Source of the DNA: DAIUCA01 sp964613675
Lineage (GTDB): Bacteria; Pseudomonadota; Gammaproteobacteria; Competibacterales; Competibacteraceae
Direction: 5' to 3'
NCBI GenBank assembly: GCA_964613675.1
Contig: CAZTIH010000122.1
Span: 1 to 7,863 of the forward strand
Length of the DNA stretch: 7,863 nt
Of this stretch, positions 1 through 6,277 are shown piece after piece. The position numbers were made by a program, and so were the translations under genes. Within the stretch, counting starts at the first letter, position 1. Each line of letters begins with the position of its first letter. Under the pieces are notes generated by a model. It worked only from the letters and a program-made list of their open reading frames with translations. It was not told the origin of the DNA and ran no database searches.

Positions 1-108
1 AAGCTGCACGGTCATTAAGCGGAAAAAATCCCGCTGTCCCAATGATTGTTCGGGCACCACCACCGGATTACGCGGAATCACGCTCTCGTTGCCAGTATTA
101 ATTTCCAT
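1..108 (-). CDS. flgD: Flagellar hook capping protein FlgD, N-terminal part only
   Basis: Only the first 36 codons lie in the window; the gene runs off the left edge. Reading down from ATG at 108-106 gives MEINTGNESVIPRNP and then LGQRDFFRLMTVQL. This matches the conserved N-terminal FlgD signature (LGQ-D-F-LM--QL, normally followed by a QNQDP-type segment beyond the edge). FlgD is the scaffold that caps the growing hook and is discarded when the hook is complete. Its start is 3 bases after the flgC stop, with a GGGG Shine-Dalgarno-like stretch inside the end of flgC, so translation is probably coupled. Gene order flgB-flgC-flgD supports the call. The identification rests on a short peptide plus context. 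Confidence 0.88.
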   Translation of the reverse strand, partial: MEINTGNESVIPRNPVVVPEQSLGQRDFFRLMTVQL

Positions 109-111
109 GAT

Positions 112-519
112 CTATTGCCCCAGCGACAACGTGCGAATTGCGAGTTGCCGAACATTGTCGATAATTTCCAGATTGGCTTGATAGGTTCGCGCCGCCGATA
201 GCATGTCCGCCATGGCTTCTACTGAATCGACATTGGGCAAAAAAACGTAGCCCGCCTCATTCGCACGGGGGTCACCTGGCCGAAACTCCGATTGCAACGG
301 TCGATTACTTTCTACAATTCCCTTGACTTCCACGCCTTCGGGTTGCCCCGTCAAGGGGTTATAAACCGTCGCAAATATCGGGTAACGGGCCTTGTACGTC
401 TGTTCAATACTGGAATTGACGGCATCGGCATTCGCCAAATTACTGGCGAGGGTGTTGAGACGAATATTTTGCGCCGTCATGCCCATCCCGGCCGTGTTAA
501 ACACATTTAGCAATGACAT
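112..519 (-). CDS. flgC: Flagellar proximal rod protein FlgC
   Basis: The product has 135 residues, the usual length for FlgC, a rod subunit that links the MS ring to the distal rod and is exported by the flagellar type III system. The N-terminus is an amphipathic helix ending in the rod/hook-family signature SNLANAD (residues 26-32). The C-terminus (about 117-135) is the second conserved helix, LEIIDNVRQLAIRTLSLGQ, which ends exactly as FlgC proteins typically do. These terminal helices form the coiled-coil inner rod, with a variable domain between them. The ATG at 519 is preceded by GAGG five bases upstream, and this Shine-Dalgarno overlaps the end of flgB, whose stop is 7 bases away. No damage is visible. 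Confidence 0.97.
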   Translation of the reverse strand: MSLLNVFNTAGMGMTAQNIRLNTLASNLANADAVNSSIEQTYKARYPIFATVYNPLTGQPEGVEVKGIVESNRPLQSEFRPGDPRANEAGYVFLPNVDSVEAMADMLSAARTYQANLEIIDNVRQLAIRTLSLGQ

Positions 520-526
520 AAAAACC

Positions 527-919
527 TCACTCGCCCTTCAAGGCGGATAGTAGGGATTGCACGCGGTCACCAAAAAACCGCAGGCTTGCTTGGTAGCGCA
601 ACGAGTTATCGGCAAACGCGGCCTGTTCTCGCGCTGCATCGACGCTATTGCCATCCACATTGGGTTGTAATGTCGAACGAAACAACAACTCGGCCGGTTC
701 ATGCGCTCCCTGGGGATGCCCAAAGTGGGCGGGATGGGTGGTTGTCAAAGATTTGTCTCCCATGGCGACCTGCAACGCCGATTGAAAGTCGATGTCCCGA
801 GCTTGGAAGTCTGGGGTATCCGCATTCGCCAAATTATTGGCAATCACCTGCGAACGCTGACTGCGCAACTGCAATGCGGTGCTGTGGAGGGCTAAGGCCC
901 TTTCCAAATTAATTGCCAC
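527..919 (-). CDS. flgB: Flagellar basal-body rod protein FlgB
   Basis: FlgB is the rod subunit at the base of the rod. The product is 130 residues if started at GTG 919-917, giving the family-like N-terminus MAINLERALALHSTAL. Residues 28-42 carry the rod signature NNLANADTPDFQARD, residues 89-94 carry DGNSVD, and the C-terminal helix has YQASLRFFGDRVQ, all typical of FlgB. A longer reading to 1006 adds 29 unconserved residues and would cross the predicted promoter. The GTG has a good Shine-Dalgarno (GAGAGGG, 927-933) seven bases upstream, which settles the start. It is the first gene of the flgBCD unit and divergent from flgA. Family members usually begin with ATG, so the GTG start may lower initiation slightly. 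Confidence 0.96.
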   Translation of the reverse strand: MAINLERALALHSTALQLRSQRSQVIANNLANADTPDFQARDIDFQSALQVAMGDKSLTTTHPAHFGHPQGAHEPAELLFRSTLQPNVDGNSVDAAREQAAFADNSLRYQASLRFFGDRVQSLLSALKGE

Positions 920-926
920 GATGAAA

Positions 927-933
927 CCCTCTC
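927..933 (-). promoter_or_regulatory. Ribosome binding site that fixes the flgB GTG start
   Basis: GAGAGGG on the minus strand lies seven bases before GTG 919-917. This spacing supports the GTG over upstream in-frame alternatives, none of which gives a FlgB-like N-terminus. Confidence 0.75.
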
Positions 934-955
934 GCGGGATGAACTTAGGTCGCTT

Positions 956-972
956 TCGGCAAGGGATATGCC
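956..972 (+). promoter_or_regulatory. Possible weaker sigma-54 element reading toward flgA
   Basis: The bases forming the flgB promoter also read as GG (958-959), ten bases, GC (970-971) on the plus strand. The -24 block is CGGCAAG and the -12 block ATGC, a poorer match than the opposite strand. The predicted start would be near 983, about 35 bases before the flgA ATG. The fit may be a by-product of the partial symmetry of the site, so this is a weak call. Confidence 0.3.
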
Positions 973-973
973 A
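957..973 (-). promoter_or_regulatory. Predicted sigma-54 (RpoN) promoter for flgBCD
   Basis: The minus strand reads TGGCA-TATCCC-TTGC from 973 to 959, with GG at 972-971 and GC at 960-959 separated by exactly ten bases, the invariant -24/-12 layout of sigma-54 promoters. The core TGGCA and TTGC blocks match consensus in full; mismatches fall in less conserved positions. The predicted transcript start is near 947, giving a leader of about 28 bases with a Shine-Dalgarno at 927-933 and the flgB GTG at 919. Sigma-54 control of rod and hook operons is established in polar flagellates such as Pseudomonas and Vibrio, where FleQ/FlrA- or FleR/FlrC-type activators drive it. No activator site was identified here. 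Confidence 0.75.
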
Positions 974-979
974 GCCTCT

Positions 980-995
980 AGGGAGTTTAGTCCCT
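980..995. repeat. Short inverted repeat in the flgB-flgA control region
   Basis: AGGGA (980-984) and TCCCT (991-995) form a 5-base inverted repeat around a 6-base loop. It sits just upstream of the flgB promoter in that gene's orientation, and in the flgA leader. It could be an operator half-site pair or chance; no known operator consensus is recognised. Confidence 0.25.
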
Positions 996-1004
996 GATTC
1001 AAGC

Positions 1005-1010
1005 AAGGTG
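1005..1010 (+). promoter_or_regulatory. Ribosome binding site that fixes the flgA ATG start
   Basis: AAGGTG lies seven bases before ATG 1018-1020. For the in-frame TTG at 1012 the gap would be a single base, so the ATG is preferred. Confidence 0.75.
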
Positions 1011-1017
1011 ATTGTCG

Positions 1018-1701
1018 ATGAACGCGAGTAGTCTGTTTTTACTCATTTTAATCTTATGGTTTCCGCAACTGAGCTACGGCCTAGAACCCCTAGAGCGCCT
1101 GGTTCGCGCGGCGGAACAGTTCGTGCGAGAAACGGCCCCCGACGCCACGATTTCCATTACCCCCCCCGATTCGCGCTTACGGCTGACTGCGTGTGAACAT
1201 TCTCCCGAGGTCGCTCAACACGGCGGGGGTGATTTAATAGGCAGGGTTACCCTCGCGGTGCGTTGTCGGGCGCCGACGCCGTGGACGACCTATTTACGCG
1301 CCCAAATTCGCCGTGACATCGCGGTGGTGGTTGCTAACCGCCGTTTGGAACGCAACACGCGGCTGACCGCAGCCGATGTCCGTCTCGAACCCCGAGAACA
1401 GTCGCAATTATTTACGGGGTATCTCACGGATTTACAAAGCGCTTTGGGTCACGAAGTTCAACGCACGATCCAAGCAAATAGCGTGATTAATCCCCGCCAC
1501 CTTTCCATGCCGCCCCTCGTCGAACGGGGCGCGACCGTCACCCTTCGCCTCGAACGAGGGCCGATTTTAATTGCCATTGATGCACAAGCTTTGGATAGCG
1601 GTCGTCTTGATGAGACCATTCGCGTGCGCAACCTGAGTTCGGGGCGCGTGTTGCGGGTGCAGGTGAGTGGTCCCAACCAAGTGATGTTGATACCGCGTTA
1701 A
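1018..1701 (+). CDS. flgA: Flagellar P-ring assembly chaperone FlgA
   Basis: FlgA is a periplasmic chaperone that helps FlgI assemble into the P ring around the rod. From ATG 1018 the product is 227 residues. Residues 1-21 are a Sec signal peptide: MNASS, a hydrophobic core FLLILILWF, and a likely cleavage after SYG. The mature part has Cys59 and Cys83 in the contexts LTACE and VRCRA, which fit the usual FlgA disulfide. A SAF-type domain begins around residue 101 (VVVANRRLERNTRLTAADV) and is followed by the conserved PPLVERGATV turn. The gene is divergent from flgBCD, the classic gammaproteobacterial layout, but flgM and flgN do not follow; fbp begins 51 bases downstream. A run of eight C lies at 1160-1167. 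Confidence 0.95.
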   Translation: MNASSLFLLILILWFPQLSYGLEPLERLVRAAEQFVRETAPDATISITPPDSRLRLTACEHSPEVAQHGGGDLIGRVTLAVRCRAPTPWTTYLRAQIRRDIAVVVANRRLERNTRLTAADVRLEPREQSQLFTGYLTDLQSALGHEVQRTIQANSVINPRHLSMPPLVERGATVTLRLERGPILIAIDAQALDSGRLDETIRVRNLSSGRVLRVQVSGPNQVMLIPR

Positions 1702-1718
1702 TCGCCCTGCACGGATTG

Positions 1719-1727
1719 TGTTAAAAT
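1719..1727 (+). promoter_or_regulatory. Possible extended -10 element for fbp
   Basis: TG-T-TAAAAT (1719-1727) fits an extended -10 hexamer 25 bases before the fbp ATG, which would give a short leader. No convincing -35 lies 16-18 bases upstream. No terminator hairpin is seen in the 51 bases between flgA and fbp, so read-through from flgA is also possible. Confidence 0.35.
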
Positions 1728-1752
1728 TCCGCCTTTTCCTACGGAGCCGCCC

Positions 1753-2751
1753 ATGTCGCTGCACTTTGAACACAAGATTGTGACCCTGTCGCGCCATATT
1801 CTCGACGAACAGCGCCAACATCCGGAAGCCCAAGGTATCCTCACGACCATTCTCGACCAAATGGCGTTGGCGGGCAAATTGATCGCGTACCACACCACGC
1901 GGGCGGGCTTAGCCGACATTTTGGGCAGCACAAACGAAATCAATGTCCAGGGTGAGACGGTGCAGAAACTAGATGTGTACGCCCATCGCACCCTATTTCG
2001 GATGCTCGACCACACGGGTTGTTTGGCGGCAATGGGGTCTGAGGAAGCCCCCGAACTGCTCGCCATTCCCGACCACCATCCCGTCGGCAAATACATTCTC
2101 CTATTCGATCCGTTGGATGGTTCGTCCAATATCGACGTCAACATCAGTATTGGCACGATTTTTGGCGTTTGGCGACGGCTTAGCGACCACGGCCCCGGGG
2201 AATTACGCGACGCACTGCAACCAGGCAATCAACTGGTGGCGGCGGGTTACTTAATCTATGGCCCGAGCACCATGATGGTGTATTCGACGGGAGATGGCGT
2301 CCACGGCTTTACCCTAGATCCCAGTATCGGGGAATTTCTACTGTCGCACCCACATATCCAGCTCCCCTCACAGCCCAAGTATTACAGCGCCAACCAGGGG
2401 TATTACCGCCGCTGGAGTCCTGGCGTGCAGCAATTTACCGATGAACTCCAAACCCGTGATTTATCGCTACGGTATGTCGGTTCGATGATTGCGGACGTCC
2501 ACCGAACCCTATTGAGTGGTGGAATTTTTTACTACCCCGCAGACAGCAAAAATCCTCAGGGGAAATTGCGACAACAGTATGAAGTGGCCCCACTAAGTTT
2601 TCTGATTCAGCAGGCCGGCGGCTACAGCTCTAATGGTGTACAGAATGTGCTCGATCTTCCGGCCACCTCGTTACACCAACGAACCCCGGTTTTTATGGGT
2701 AATCGCGATCTCGTCAAACGCGCTGAAGTACTGATTGCAGAACAGGGCTAG
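1753..2751 (+). CDS. fbp: Fructose-1,6-bisphosphatase, class I
   Basis: The enzyme hydrolyses fructose 1,6-bisphosphate to fructose 6-phosphate and phosphate, the committed gluconeogenic step, also used in the Calvin cycle. The product is 332 residues, normal for class I. Metal and phosphate motifs are in place: GSEE (residues 95-98), the hallmark DPLDGSSNID (119-128), the YVGSMIADVHR block with its conserved GSM-ADVHR core, and GKLRQQYE (270-277) followed by the QQAGG motif. ATG 1753 has GGAG six bases upstream, and the N-terminus (residues about 8-16, KIVTLSRHI) aligns with family members. It lies between flgA and a convergent glycosyltransferase with which it shares stop-codon bases. Nothing in the window shows whether it serves gluconeogenesis only or carbon fixation as well. 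Confidence 0.97.
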   Translation: MSLHFEHKIVTLSRHILDEQRQHPEAQGILTTILDQMALAGKLIAYHTTRAGLADILGSTNEINVQGETVQKLDVYAHRTLFRMLDHTGCLAAMGSEEAPELLAIPDHHPVGKYILLFDPLDGSSNIDVNISIGTIFGVWRRLSDHGPGELRDALQPGNQLVAAGYLIYGPSTMMVYSTGDGVHGFTLDPSIGEFLLSHPHIQLPSQPKYYSANQGYYRRWSPGVQQFTDELQTRDLSLRYVGSMIADVHRTLLSGGIFYYPADSKNPQGKLRQQYEVAPLSFLIQQAGGYSSNGVQNVLDLPATSLHQRTPVFMGNRDLVKRAEVLIAEQG

Positions 2752-3977
2752 ATGACCGACTCGATCGCGTCGCAGGCGGCAGAGGTACCATTTTCTTGAC
2801 GAATTAACGTCCCCAACGCCGCCGCACGCCGTGCCATCGCGACATCGCTCAACCAATGTTCCAATTGCTTTAAGGTGTGGGATCGCGGTTTCCATTGGGG
2901 AGATGCAAGCACCCGCGCTACGCCTAACCGTTCAGCACGGAAGGCATTATCGACCTGATCGTTGCATGTCGGGATCACTAGGGAGGGCAACCCCGCACGC
3001 AGGGCTTGGGCCATCGTTCCAATTCCGCCCTGATGAACCACGCCAATGGCCCGAGGAAATAACTTCTCATAGGGCGCATACTCGACGGCGATTTGTTGCG
3101 GGTGAGCGGGCAAGGTGACGCCAGGCCCCGTTAGCATTACCGCTCTAATGTTGAGTTGGGTACAAAGCGCAGCAGCGGTTTCATAAAACTGACCCGCGTT
3201 CAGCACGGCCAACGATCCCAAGGTAAATACCACGGGGGGCGGGCCTGCCATGAGGAAACGCTCTAATGCCTCACTGAGTTCACTTTCTGCGGGATGGAAC
3301 GGAAAACCAAACAGTTGGGCTTGCGGCGGCCAGTCGCGTTGCTTTGCGGCAAAGTGGGGGGAAAACAGCCCTAATCCCACGGTAGGCGGATAGGGTTGCG
3401 TTAAGTTCAACGACTTTGCGAGTTCGCGAACAGGCGCCGTCCATCGGTAAAATTGTTTAACTAACGCCCAACGTACCGGGTAAAACGGCAACGCCCCCAA
3501 AGGTCGCAAATGGCGTAACCACTGGGCATTGGGAAGTACGGGCGGGTCAAAACACGAAAACAAGGTTAAGGGAGAGAGCGCCGTCGGCAACCAGGGCAAT
3601 TGGTGGCGTTGGGCCGAGAGCGGTGCCGCAAAACAGCCTGGATGACTGACAATGGCAGAGGCTTGAGAGGCTATTGGGTCTAACGCCTCAAATTGTTCGC
3701 GCACTTTGGGAATAAACAAATCGCGCATGATGAATTGAATACTCGTTTTGGGATCGAGCACCCGTGCCGCAAAATTGGGGTCGGCGGCGATAAAATCTGT
3801 CACATCGGGCGGCGTGGGGTGAAAATCGAGGCCCTGCGATTCGATACGCTCTCGATAAAATGCACTCGTCGCGATAACGGTCGGAATGTGCCGCGCTTTG
3901 AGTTCGTGAGCCAGCGCAATAAAAGGGTGCAAATCCCCTAACGAACCAAAAGTGGCCAAAATGACGGGTTTTTTCAT
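2748..3977 (-). CDS. GT1-family glycosyltransferase, RhlB/YjiC-like
   Basis: From ATG 3977 the product is 409 residues with a two-domain GT-B layout. The N-terminal acceptor domain opens with a beta strand and GSLGDLHPF (residues 11-19), the family signature. DPKTS (75-79) and a later LSPLTLFS segment resemble RhlB, the Pseudomonas rhamnosyltransferase that glycosylates 3-(3-hydroxyalkanoyloxy)alkanoates. The nucleotide-sugar domain has the donor loop HQGGIGTMAQALRAG (from 315) and NDQVDNA (339-345), close to the HDQFDNA of RhlB. Members transfer sugars to lipids, sterols or small molecules; sugar and acceptor cannot be assigned here. No rhlA partner is in view. The start was chosen on protein similarity; no clear Shine-Dalgarno precedes it. 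A longer reading to GTG 4088 would overlap the groES heat-shock promoter and adds unconserved residues. Confidence 0.88.
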   Translation of the reverse strand: MKKPVILATFGSLGDLHPFIALAHELKARHIPTVIATSAFYRERIESQGLDFHPTPPDVTDFIAADPNFAARVLDPKTSIQFIMRDLFIPKVREQFEALDPIASQASAIVSHPGCFAAPLSAQRHQLPWLPTALSPLTLFSCFDPPVLPNAQWLRHLRPLGALPFYPVRWALVKQFYRWTAPVRELAKSLNLTQPYPPTVGLGLFSPHFAAKQRDWPPQAQLFGFPFHPAESELSEALERFLMAGPPPVVFTLGSLAVLNAGQFYETAAALCTQLNIRAVMLTGPGVTLPAHPQQIAVEYAPYEKLFPRAIGVVHQGGIGTMAQALRAGLPSLVIPTCNDQVDNAFRAERLGVARVLASPQWKPRSHTLKQLEHWLSDVAMARRAAALGTLIRQENGTSAACDAIESVI

Positions 3978-4051
3978 AAAAGTTACACATTTTTTAACGG
4001 ATTGACGGCCTTTGAAAGACGCCCCAACCGATAATTCGGTGACATCGCCCC

Positions 4052-4079
4052 CTTGAAACCGCTCGGAGCAACCCCATTT
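4052..4079 (+). promoter_or_regulatory. Sigma-32 heat-shock promoter of groESL
   Basis: CTTGAAA (4052-4058), a 13-base spacer and CCCCATTT (4072-4079) match the RpoH consensus (CTTGAAA, 11-16 bases, CCCCATnT) at every defined position. Transcription should begin near 4085-4087, about 40 bases before the groES ATG. This indicates RpoH-type heat induction rather than HrcA/CIRCE control. Confidence 0.93.
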
Positions 4080-4086
4080 GCGGGAC

Positions 4087-4101
4087 ACTCACGGCGTGAG
4101 T
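4087..4101 (+). promoter_or_regulatory. Hairpin at the expected 5' end of the groESL transcript
   Basis: ACTCAC-GGC-GTGAGT forms a perfect 6-base-pair stem with a 3-base loop, starting at or within a couple of bases of the predicted transcription start. It ends ten bases before the GAGG Shine-Dalgarno (4111-4114) and does not sequester it. A role in transcript stability is an inference. It is not CIRCE, whose arms and 9-base spacer differ. Confidence 0.5.
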
Positions 4102-4124
4102 ATCTATTATGAGGTTCTCTAACG

Positions 4125-4412
4125 ATGAAAATCCGTCCTCTTTACGACCGCGTAGTCGTCAAGCGTCTGCCCCAAGAAACCACTTCTCCAGGGGGCATCG
4201 TCATTCCCGACAAAGCCGCTGAAAAGCCGAGCATGGGCGAAGTCATCGCCATCGGCACCGGCAAGGTTCTCGATAATGGCGAAAACCGTCCTCTCGATGT
4301 GAAAGTCGGCGACAAAGTGTTGTTTGGGAAATATTCCGGTAGCGAAGTCAAAATCGACGGGGAAGATTTTCTGGTCATGCGTGAAGACGATCTGCTCGGC
4401 GTCATCGCTTAA
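4125..4412 (+). CDS. groES: Co-chaperonin GroES (Hsp10)
   Basis: GroES forms the heptameric lid of the GroEL folding chamber in the cytoplasm. The product is 95 residues, the standard size. It begins MKIRPLYDRVVVKR, followed by the mobile loop (about residues 16-32) with the hydrophobic GGIVI tripeptide region at 23-27 that docks on GroEL. The core GEVIAIGTGK, VKVGDKVLFGKYSG and the ending DDLLGVIA are all canonical. ATG 4125 is preceded by GAGG at 4111-4114, a slightly long spacing of ten bases. The gene lies 81 bases before groEL with no terminator seen between, downstream of a sigma-32 promoter. Confidence 0.99.
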   Translation: MKIRPLYDRVVVKRLPQETTSPGGIVIPDKAAEKPSMGEVIAIGTGKVLDNGENRPLDVKVGDKVLFGKYSGSEVKIDGEDFLVMREDDLLGVIA

Positions 4413-4493
4413 CCCGAAACTAAGCGCGATCCCATTTACCAACTCACCTAACTCAATCTTTTTCAACAGAAAACCATTTTCGGAGCTCAATTT

Positions 4494-6116
4494 ATGGCTG
4501 CTAAAGAAGTTCGCTTTGGAGACGACGCCCGTTTCCGCATGATGAATGGCGTCAATGTGCTGGCCAACGCCGTCAAACAGACCCTCGGGCCGAAAGGACG
4601 TAATGTCGTATTAGAAAAATCTTTTGGCGCACCGACCATCACGAAGGATGGCGTATCTGTCGCGAAGGAGATCGAATTAGAAGACAAATTTGAAAATATG
4701 GGCGTGCAGATGGTGAAGGAAGTCGCCTCTAAAACCGCCGACATCGCTGGAGATGGCACGACTACCGCGACCGTTTTAGCGCAGGCCATCGTCCGCGAAG
4801 GGATGAAATCTGTGGCGGCAGGCATGAATCCCATGGATCTCAAGCGTGGTATCGACAAGGCAGTAACCAAAGCCGTCGAGGCATTGCGCGAGCTTTCCAA
4901 GCCCTGTGCAGACAGCAAGGCGATTGCGCAAGTCGGTACGATTTCCGCTAACGGCGATGATGCCATCGGTCAAATCCTGGCAGACGCAATGAATCGCGTG
5001 GGCAAGGAAGGCGTTATTACGGTCGAAGAAGGCTCGGGGCTAGAAAATGAACTCGATGTCGTCGAAGGGATGCAGTTCGACCGCGGGTATTTGTCGCCTT
5101 ACTTCATTACCAATCAGGAAACCATGGCGGTCGAACTGGATAACCCGCTGATTCTGATTTACGACAAAAAAATCTCCAACATCCGCGATTTATTACCCGT
5201 ACTGGAAGGGGTGGCGAAATCGGGCCGTCCTCTGGTCATCATTGCGGAAGACGTGGAAGGGGAAGCCCTCGCGACTTTAGTCGTCAACAACATGCGCGGC
5301 ATTCTGAAGTGCGCGGCGGTGAAGGCCCCGGGCTTTGGCGACCGTCGTAAAGCCATGCTCGAAGATATTGCGGTGCTAACGGGCGGTACGGTTGTGGCTG
5401 AAGAGCTTGGATTGACCTTGGAAAAAGCGACCGTCGAAAATCTCGGTCAAGCCAAGAAAATCCAGATCAACAAAGATCACACCACGATTATCGACGGTGC
5501 CGGTAAAGAAGACGAAATCAAAGCTCGGGTCGCCCAGATTCGTCGTCAAATGGAAGACACCACCAGTGACTACGATCGCGAGAAGTTACAAGAGCGCGTG
5601 GCGAAGCTGGCGGGTGGCGTCGCTGTTATCAAGGTCGGGGCAGCAACCGAAGTGGAGATGAAAGAGAAGAAAGCGCGCGTCGAAGATGCTTTACACGCGA
5701 CCCGTGCAGCGGTCGAAGAAGGCATTCTCCCCGGTGGCGGCTTGGCGTTCATTCGTACGCTGTACAGCCTGGAAAATCTGCAAGGGTTGAATGAAGAACA
5801 AAATGCCGGTATCCGAATTCTGAAGCGTGCCATTGAAGAGCCGTTACGCCAGATCGTGCTGAATGCGGGTGAAGAACCCTCCGTAATTCTCAACAAAGTG
5901 CGCGAAGGAACGGGCAATTTTGGCTACAACGCGGCCACAGGTGAGTACGGCGATATGGTGGAAATGGGGATTCTCGACCCCACCAAAGTGACGCGCTCTG
6001 CATTGCAACATGCGGCTTCCGTAGCGGGTCTGCTGCTGACCACCGAAGCGATGGTGGCTGAGAAAGTCAAGAAAGACGGTAAATCCGCCACGCCAGGCGC
6101 CGACATGGATCTGTAA
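4494..6116 (+). CDS. groEL: Chaperonin GroEL (Hsp60)
   Basis: GroEL is the ATP-driven double-ring folding chamber that works with GroES. The product is 540 residues. The equatorial, intermediate and apical parts are all present and in register with the E. coli protein: LGPKGRNV at 31-38, TKDGVSVAKE with Asp52, GDGTTTAT with Asp87, and Asp398 in VEDALHATRAAVEEG, so the ATP-binding and hydrolysis residues are intact. The apical domain has the usual GEALATLVVNN and PGFGDRRK segments. The C-terminus reads KKDGKSATPGADMDL and stops, lacking the GGM-repeat tail normal in the proteobacterial housekeeping copy. GGAG lies eight bases before ATG 4494. A strong terminator follows the stop. Confidence 0.99.
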   Translation: MAAKEVRFGDDARFRMMNGVNVLANAVKQTLGPKGRNVVLEKSFGAPTITKDGVSVAKEIELEDKFENMGVQMVKEVASKTADIAGDGTTTATVLAQAIVREGMKSVAAGMNPMDLKRGIDKAVTKAVEALRELSKPCADSKAIAQVGTISANGDDAIGQILADAMNRVGKEGVITVEEGSGLENELDVVEGMQFDRGYLSPYFITNQETMAVELDNPLILIYDKKISNIRDLLPVLEGVAKSGRPLVIIAEDVEGEALATLVVNNMRGILKCAAVKAPGFGDRRKAMLEDIAVLTGGTVVAEELGLTLEKATVENLGQAKKIQINKDHTTIIDGAGKEDEIKARVAQIRRQMEDTTSDYDREKLQERVAKLAGGVAVIKVGAATEVEMKEKKARVEDALHATRAAVEEGILPGGGLAFIRTLYSLENLQGLNEEQNAGIRILKRAIEEPLRQIVLNAGEEPSVILNKVREGTGNFGYNAATGEYGDMVEMGILDPTKVTRSALQHAASVAGLLLTTEAMVAEKVKKDGKSATPGADMDL

Positions 6117-6148
6117 GCACGATCCGTCTGCAAAACAGCTTACCCCCC

Positions 6149-6178
6149 AAGCGGAACTCTCGAAGTTCCGCTTTTTTT
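6149..6178 (+). terminator. Intrinsic terminator of groESL
   Basis: AAGCGGAACT (6149-6158) pairs perfectly with AGTTCCGCTT (6164-6173) around the loop CTCGA. The run of seven T (6172-6178) starts at the last two bases of the stem. It sits 32 bases after the groEL stop. Confidence 0.93.
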
Positions 6179-6277
6179 ATGTGGAAACTCAACGAGTTGG
6201 GCATCTCATTTGCTTGACTTGTCTTAAAGGTTGTGTGGTGGTTAAAACAGTAGTCGATCCACAGATCATAAAAAAAG

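Noticed and set aside
920..1006. Upstream extension of FlgB to 1006 (29 extra residues)
   Set aside because: The added residues do not resemble FlgB, they cross the sigma-54 site, and the GTG at 919 has a better ribosome site and a family-like N-terminus.
1012..1017. TTG at 1012 as the flgA start
   Set aside because: It lies one base from the Shine-Dalgarno; ATG 1018 has proper spacing and gives a normal signal peptide.
4002..4035. TTGACG ... GATAAT as a sigma-70 promoter for groESL
   Set aside because: The spacer is 22 bases, too long for a normal sigma-70 promoter.
3978..4088. GTG-started extension of the glycosyltransferase to 4088
   Set aside because: The 37 extra residues lack family similarity and overlap the groESL promoter; the family N-terminal beta strand begins at ATG 3977.
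4087..4101. CIRCE operator for HrcA
   Set aside because: CIRCE has 9-base arms (TTAGCACTC/GAGTGCTAA) with a 9-base spacer; this repeat has different 6-base arms and a 3-base loop.
4487..4966. Minus-strand open frame of 159 codons inside groEL
   Set aside because: It is a shadow of the groEL codon pattern with no ribosome site and a composition unlike a real protein. The other long antisense frames inside groEL and fbp were dismissed for the same reason.
6214..6247. Sigma-70 or sigma-28 promoter for the 204-residue gene
   Set aside because: TTGACT has no -10 hexamer at 16-18 bases, and TAAAGGTT is not followed by a GCCGATAA-like -10.
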